In this document: one piece after another, positions 59,555 to 64,000 of the stretch | How the letters are laid out: each line of letters starts with the position of its first letter | Numbering within the stretch: the stretch's first letter is position 1 | Assembly (NCBI RefSeq): GCF_025699485.1 | Contig: NZ_JANUXN010000004.1 | Coordinates: forward strand, 1 to 64,000 | Origin: Thauera carbonicopians | GTDB lineage: Bacteria > Pseudomonadota > Gammaproteobacteria > Burkholderiales > Rhodocyclaceae | Direction: 5' to 3' | DNA: 64,000 nt | Notes under the pieces: generated by a model | Database searches by the model: none | The model's input: only the letters and a program-made list of their open reading frames with translations | What the model was told of the DNA's origin: nothing | Program-made: the position numbers and the translations under genes

Positions 59555-59877
59555 TCGAAGGCGTGTGGCTGTGGCTGGCTTTCGTGCTGATGTCGATGAC
59601 GACGGTCGGCACCCGCGGCAGTTTCATCCTGCTGGGCGAAAAGGGGCGCTTGCCGCCCGTACTGCAGCGCGCGCTGCGCTACGCGCCGGCGGCGGCGCTG
59701 TCCGCGCTGGTGGTGCCCGACCTGCTGCTCGATGGCAACGAAGTGTCGCTGCTGAATCCGAAGCTCGCCGCCGGCCTGGTGGTGATCGGCGTGGCGTGGC
59801 GCTGGCGCAACCCCTGGCTGCCCTTCATCGCCGGCATGGCGGTGCTGCTGGCGATGAGAAAAGGGCTGGGCTGGTAG
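59551..59877 (+). CDS. azlD: AzlD-family exporter subunit
   Basis: 108-residue membrane protein, four helices, with RGSFILLGEKGRLPPVLQRAL and RYAPAAALSALVVPDLLL, the AzlD pattern. Translationally coupled to azlC. Followed by a strong hairpin before the convergent acyl-CoA ligase. Confidence 0.93.
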   Translation: MIEGVWLWLAFVLMSMTTVGTRGSFILLGEKGRLPPVLQRALRYAPAAALSALVVPDLLLDGNEVSLLNPKLAAGLVVIGVAWRWRNPWLPFIAGMAVLLAMRKGLGW

Positions 59878-59909
59878 CAGCAGCCACCGGCCCAGCCCCT
59901 GGGGTGCCT

Positions 59910-59943
59910 GGCCGTGCTGGCGGCGCGAAGCGCCGGCACGGCC
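59910..59943. terminator. Hairpin between azlD and the convergent acyl-CoA ligase
   Basis: GGCCGTGC (59910-59917) / GCACGGCC (59936-59943) with an inner GCGGCGC / GCGCC stem and GAA loop; GGGTTTTAC follows shortly on the plus strand. Probably terminates azlCD. Confidence 0.65.
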
Positions 59944-59955
59944 GGGGAGCGGGTT

Positions 59956-61593
59956 TTACTCGATCGCCGAGCTGGATTTCGCCATCTCGCGCAGCGCGAA
60001 CTTCTGGATCTTGCCGGTGGAGGTCTTCGGCAGCACGCAGAACTCGATGTGCCTGGGCACCTTGTAGCGTGCCAGATGCTCGCGGCAGTGGGCGACGATG
60101 TCGTCGGCAGTGACGCCGGCGCCGTCCTTGATCTCGATGTAGGCGGCAGGTACTTCGCCCCACTTCTCGTCAGGCTTGGCGACCACGGCGGCGGTCAGCA
60201 CCGCCGGATGGCGGTACAGCACTTCCTCGACTTCCAGCGAGGAGATGTTCTCGCCGCCGGAGATGATCACGTCCTTCGAGCGGTCCTTGATCTTCACGTA
60301 GCCGTCCGGCTGCAGCACGCCCAGGTCGCCGGTGTGGAACCAGCCGCCGGCGAAGGCTTCCTGCGTGGCCTTCTCGTTCTTCAGGTAGCCCTTCATGACG
60401 AGGTTGCCGCGGAACATCAGTTCGCCCATGGTCTCGCCGTCGGCGGGCACGACTTCCATGGTCTGCGGGTCCATCACCGTCAGCCCTTCCTGCATGTGGT
60501 AGCGCACGCCCTGGCGGCCGTTGCGCTCGGCACGGCGGTCGATCGGCAGATCGTCCCATTCCGGATGCTTGGCGCAGACCGAGGCCGGGCCATAGGTCTC
60601 GGTCAGGCCATAGACGTGGGTGATGTCGAAGCCGACGCGTTCGGCGCCTTCGATGATCGCCGCCGGGGGTGCGGCACCGGCGATGAGGCCGGCGACGCTG
60701 TGCTCGATGCCGGCGCGCAGTTGATCGGGGGCGTTGATCAGCATGCCGTAAACGATCGGCGCGCCGCACATGTGAGTGACCTTCTGGCTGCGGATCAGCT
60801 CGTAGATCAGCGCCGGGTCGACCTTGCGCAGGCAGACGTTGACGCCGGCATTGGCGGCCATGGTCCAGGGGAAGCACCAGCCGTTGCAGTGGAACATCGG
60901 TAGCGTCCACAGATATACCGAGTGCTGCGGCATGCCCCAACTGATGATGTTGGAAGCGGCGTTCAGATAGGCACCGCGGTGGTGATAGACCACGCCCTTG
61001 GGGTTGCCGGTGGTGCCGGAAGTGTAGTTCAGCGCGATCGCATCCCACTCGTCGGTCGGCAGGCTCCACTGGTATTCGGGATTGCCGCCGGCGAGGAAGT
61101 CTTCGTACAGCAGGGTGCCGACACGCTCGGTGCCGGGGAATTCGTCGTCGAGCGCGTCGATGACCAGCGGCTTGTCGCCTTCCAGCAGATCGAGCGCGGG
61201 GCGGATGATGGCGGCGAACTCGGGGTCGGTGATCAGCACCTTGGCCTCGCCGTGCTGGAGCATGAAGGCGACGGCATCCGGGTCCAGCCGGGTGTTCAGG
61301 GTGTTGAGCACGGCGCCGGCCATCGGCACGCCGAAGTGGGCCTCGAACATCGGCGGCACGTTGGGCAGCATCACTGCCACGGTGTCGCCGCGCTTGATGC
61401 CGTGGGCGACCAGCGCGCTGGCGAGCCGGCGGCAGCGGGTATAAGTCTCGCTCCAGGTGTAGCGGCGCGAGCCGTGTACAACGCTGGTGCGGGTGGGGTA
61501 GACCATTGCCGTGCGCTCCAGGAAGCTCAGCGGCGACAGCGGGACATAGTTGGCCGGATTCTTGTCCAGTCCGACTGCGTAGGCATTCGACAT
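59956..61593 (-). CDS. AMP-forming acyl-CoA ligase (DmdB / medium-long chain type)
   Basis: 545 residues. P-loop YTSGTTGNPKGVVYHHRGAY, YGLTETYGPAS, TGDLGVLQPDGYVKIKDRSKD and a C-terminal KTSTGKIQKFALRE with the catalytic Lys. Overall pattern matches 3-methylmercaptopropionyl-CoA ligase (DmdB) and similar fatty-acid ligases; the true substrate is open. No other fatty-acid or DMSP genes are adjacent. A single gene, convergent with azlD. Confidence 0.92.
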   Translation of the reverse strand: MSNAYAVGLDKNPANYVPLSPLSFLERTAMVYPTRTSVVHGSRRYTWSETYTRCRRLASALVAHGIKRGDTVAVMLPNVPPMFEAHFGVPMAGAVLNTLNTRLDPDAVAFMLQHGEAKVLITDPEFAAIIRPALDLLEGDKPLVIDALDDEFPGTERVGTLLYEDFLAGGNPEYQWSLPTDEWDAIALNYTSGTTGNPKGVVYHHRGAYLNAASNIISWGMPQHSVYLWTLPMFHCNGWCFPWTMAANAGVNVCLRKVDPALIYELIRSQKVTHMCGAPIVYGMLINAPDQLRAGIEHSVAGLIAGAAPPAAIIEGAERVGFDITHVYGLTETYGPASVCAKHPEWDDLPIDRRAERNGRQGVRYHMQEGLTVMDPQTMEVVPADGETMGELMFRGNLVMKGYLKNEKATQEAFAGGWFHTGDLGVLQPDGYVKIKDRSKDVIISGGENISSLEVEEVLYRHPAVLTAAVVAKPDEKWGEVPAAYIEIKDGAGVTADDIVAHCREHLARYKVPRHIEFCVLPKTSTGKIQKFALREMAKSSSAIE

Positions 61594-61863
61594 TCTGTTT
61601 CCACTCCCATCGTGAGAAACGGGCTATTGATTAGGAATGAGTACAGCGGTGCCCGTTTCCGATTCCCTCTCCTCGCTCCGACGGGGTGGACGCCCTCGCC
61701 GCCCTGGCGCGAGGCGGCCGTTCGAGTCCGCCCTGGCCCCGCTGGGGAGAGCAGGGGAATGATACGGTTTTCCGATGGGCGTAGGAATGGGTGCGGCGGT
61801 AAAAGATACGGATGCGTATGGTTGGTGCCCGGGTGCGGCGCAGGCCTTCACCAGGGCCGGCGT

Positions 61864-62982
61864 TCAGGTCTGCGCAGGGGCGGGGTCGGCGTGGTTGTCC
61901 AGCGCCACCGGCAATTGCCAGTGGCGGGCGCAGCGTGAGCCGGCGGCGTCGAGCTGCCACAGGTCGCCTGCGTCGCCGGTGACGAGCAGGCGGTCGCCGT
62001 GCGTGGTCATCGCGCACACCCGGCGCGTATCGAAAACCGTGCCGGCCCGGCCGTCCGCGCCCCAGCTCGCAGTCACGCCCGCGTGCGTGCAGCTCACCGC
62101 GAAACCATCGTCGAGCGCGATGATGTCGCCGGCGTAGTCGCCGCAGCGTTCGATCAGGCCGGCGTCGGCTCCGCCGTAGCGCAGCCGTTCACCGTCGAGC
62201 AGGGCGAACAGCGGCCGGCCGGCCCTGCCTTCGTTCTGCATCGACACTGCGATGTTGCCGTGTGCGTCCTGGGCGATGTGGCGCACGCTCATGAAGGCGT
62301 CCGGCGGACGGTGGCGGGACAGCAACCGCCCGTCGGTCGGGTCGAGAAAGGCCAGCGCGGGGTCCATGCTGCTCAGGTTGCGCTTCACCCGGCCGGTTTC
62401 CGGCAGGGTCAGGATGCCGCCGACGGCGACCGCCAGGCGGCCGTCGGCGATCCATTCGACCGCATGCGGACCGATGCCGCCGCAGGGCCAGGCGTCCAGG
62501 CGTTCGAGGCTGAGCGCGTCGAACACGCCGATGCGGCCGTCGCCGGTGATCAGGTCGGTCTCGGTGGCGTACAGCACGCGGCCGTCCGGGCGGAAGGCGA
62601 GGTGGCCTTCGAAGCGCGACTCGTCGTCGGCTTCGAAGCGCGCCAGCTCGGTGCCGGTGGCGACATGCCAGCGCACGAGGAAATCGCCGGGGCGGCGCGC
62701 GGCGACCACGGCGCTGCCGTCCGCCGACGGATGCCAGGCGATGTCGTGGCCGCGCGCGGGCAGCGCGAGCGCCGGCGAAGCGGTGCCGAGCAGGCCGGCA
62801 TGGAATTCGGTCGGGCGCGTCGGCGAATCGCTCCAGCAGCTCAGCAGGCCGGGCGGCGCGCCGGCATCGGCGCGGGCGCAGGCGGTGGCCCGGGCCAGGG
62901 CCGGGCGGGCGCTGAATCCGCCGCAGGACAGCGCGGCGAGGCCGGCGAGCAGGCGGCGGCGCGAGAGCTCAGTCGCCATCAT
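61864..62982 (-). CDS. Tat-exported DUF1513 beta-propeller protein
   Basis: 372 residues. Twin-arginine motif SRRRLL followed by a hydrophobic stretch, then repeated propeller-like strands (GHDIAWHPSADGSAVVAARR, EGHLAFRPDGRVLYATE, GIGPHAVEWIADGRLAVAVGG). DUF1513 proteins occur with imelysin-family and di-haem peroxidase genes in periplasmic iron-related clusters. It overlaps the imelysin gene by 14 bp and is presumably co-transcribed with it. Function unknown. Confidence 0.9.
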   Translation of the reverse strand: MMATELSRRRLLAGLAALSCGGFSARPALARATACARADAGAPPGLLSCWSDSPTRPTEFHAGLLGTASPALALPARGHDIAWHPSADGSAVVAARRPGDFLVRWHVATGTELARFEADDESRFEGHLAFRPDGRVLYATETDLITGDGRIGVFDALSLERLDAWPCGGIGPHAVEWIADGRLAVAVGGILTLPETGRVKRNLSSMDPALAFLDPTDGRLLSRHRPPDAFMSVRHIAQDAHGNIAVSMQNEGRAGRPLFALLDGERLRYGGADAGLIERCGDYAGDIIALDDGFAVSCTHAGVTASWGADGRAGTVFDTRRVCAMTTHGDRLLVTGDAGDLWQLDAAGSRCARHWQLPVALDNHADPAPAQT

Positions 62983-64000
62983 TGTCTCCGAAGCCGACCC
63001 GGACCTTCAGATGTTCCGCGGCATCGTGGGCGAGCAGCCCCTGCAGCACGGCCAGCGTCTCGATGGCGCGGGCGATGGCGGCCCCGCCATCCTCGCCGGG
63101 GATGGCCGGCAGCGCCTGCAGGGCATCCCCGGCAAGCGCGATCTGGGCGTCGAAGCGGTCGGCGAGCACCAGCAGGCCGCGGCCGCGCAGCATGGCGGTG
63201 AGCCCCGGCAGGCCCTCGCGGCCTTGCAGGCCGAGCCGCAGGCCGTCGAACAGGGCCAGCAGGTGGCTGCGTTCCTCGCCGCTGCGCCAGGCATCGAAGC
63301 CGCTGCGATCGGTCGGCTTGCGTGCGGGTTTTTCCAGGTACTTGACCCGCAGCGTATCGATGCCGCCGATCAGGATGTTCACGCTGTCGCTCATCATCGA
63401 GGCTTCGGTTTCCTCGTCGATTTCGTCCAGGCTCGCGATCCAGTCCTGCCAGGCGGGCAGGATCGCGTCGAGGTCATGGGCGGCGTCGGCCGCCAGCCAG
63501 CTCGCGTAGCCGCAGGCCGCGGCGTCGGTGGTGAGCGGCGCCCGGACCGGGTCGAACAGCAGGTATTCCAGCGCCGGCAGCCCCTTGGCGGTGACGCCGA
63601 TGCGTTCGTCCGCCAGCGTGCCCGCGGCGCGGCCGCGCAGCGAGGATTCGATCTGCGGCGGGCGGGTGGGCCAGAAGTCGAGCCGGCGCAGGATGCGGGT
63701 TTCCAGCGCCGGGCCGTAAGGCAGCGCGCTCAGGCGCCGCAGTTCGAGCGCGGCCTGGCGCCAGGCGCCGCGCGCGGCGTCGAGCGTGTCGTCGCCCGGC
63801 TGCTTGCAGACGGCGTCGACGCGCTGCGCGAGCGCGGCCGAGGATCGGGCCAGTTCCGCATAGCCGGGCGCCAGCACCTGCCGGCCGAGCGCCGACATCC
63901 AGGCCGAAGGGCTGACGAAGGGCGCCGGTGCAGCAGCGGAGGCCGGCGCGGACAGCAGCGCGGCGGCGAGCAGGGATGCGAGGGCAAGGGAAAGGCGCTG
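62969..64000 (-). CDS. Imelysin-family periplasmic protein (start beyond right edge)
   Basis: 343 codons are visible; the frame stays open to the edge through a signal peptide (SLALASLLAAALLSAPASA), so only the first few residues are missing. The two-bundle helical imelysin fold is suggested by GLPALEYLLFDP (the conserved GxxAIEyLLF-type motif) and the central LDAILPAWQDWIASLDEID. Imelysins are linked to iron uptake but are not peptidases as far as known. Co-transcribed with the DUF1513 gene. Confidence 0.87.
   Translation of the reverse strand, partial: QRLSLALASLLAAALLSAPASAAAPAPFVSPSAWMSALGRQVLAPGYAELARSSAALAQRVDAVCKQPGDDTLDAARGAWRQAALELRRLSALPYGPALETRILRRLDFWPTRPPQIESSLRGRAAGTLADERIGVTAKGLPALEYLLFDPVRAPLTTDAAACGYASWLAADAAHDLDAILPAWQDWIASLDEIDEETEASMMSDSVNILIGGIDTLRVKYLEKPARKPTDRSGFDAWRSGEERSHLLALFDGLRLGLQGREGLPGLTAMLRGRGLLVLADRFDAQIALAGDALQALPAIPGEDGGAAIARAIETLAVLQGLLAHDAAEHLKVRVGFGDNDGD

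Noticed and set aside
61594-61863. Short frames between the acyl-CoA ligase and DUF1513 genes
   Set aside because: Arg/Pro-rich shadows without start signals. Only a small inverted repeat ATACG/CGTAT (61807-61820) was noted, too short to interpret.

Overview
The window is GC-rich and gene-dense, with betaproteobacterial synteny (tpr-lolB-ispE-tRNA-Gln-prs-rplY-pth-ychF; ferredoxin-coaD-rsmD-two M16 peptidases, divergent from ftsY-ftsE-ftsX). It also carries a clade I (Tat-exported) nitrous oxide reductase, a RegB/RegA-type redox system, a PQQ alcohol dehydrogenase and many c-di-GMP/cyclase signalling proteins. Together these suggest a denitrifying member of the Rhodocyclales/Zoogloeaceae (Thauera/Azoarcus-like). 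The assignment comes from gene content only.

Layout. 1-5.6 kb: nos locus on the minus strand (nosZ, terminator, nosR, small membrane protein, nosD cut by the left edge). Each of nosZ, nosR and nosD has an FNR/DNR-like box at class II spacing from a -10. 5.7-8.9 kb: RegB-like sensor kinase and two divergent paralogues that fuse an Lgt-like membrane domain to a TlpA thioredoxin. 8.9-15.3 kb: one compact operon for ectoine/hydroxyectoine synthesis (ectABCD) and uptake (ehuBCDA). 15.65-16.2 kb: the RegA-like response regulator, separated from its probable kinase by the ectoine block. 16.2-18.8 kb: EamA permease and a chemoreceptor.

19.6-27.6 kb: a probable alcohol oxidation module, made of a quinohaemoprotein alcohol dehydrogenase, an outer-membrane channel protein, an aldehyde dehydrogenase, a MocR-type regulator and an acyl-CoA synthetase. 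A near-identical 23-bp direct-repeat element lies upstream of the dehydrogenase operon and between the regulator and the synthetase, so the module is probably one MocR regulon. 27.7-46.1 kb: housekeeping genes on both strands. 46.3-48.6 kb: ahpC-ahpF peroxide defence with a candidate OxyR site. 48.6-59 kb: ABC exporter, haem-binding diguanylate cyclase, REP-like repeat, HAD phosphatase, DUF5924-type membrane protein, an N-terminal-only PRPP-synthetase-like protein, a class III cyclase-FHA fusion and a PAS-GGDEF-EAL protein. 59-64 kb: AzlCD amino-acid exporter, an AMP-forming acyl-CoA ligase, a DUF1513 protein and an imelysin-family protein cut by the right edge.

No rRNA operon, CRISPR array, insertion sequence or prophage was seen. 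The single tRNA gene is tRNA-Gln(UUG). The strongest leads are the predicted MocR operator pair, the ect-ehu operon wedged between regB and regA, the three co-spaced nos promoters, the twin Lgt/TlpA fusions and the half-length PRPP-synthetase-like protein.
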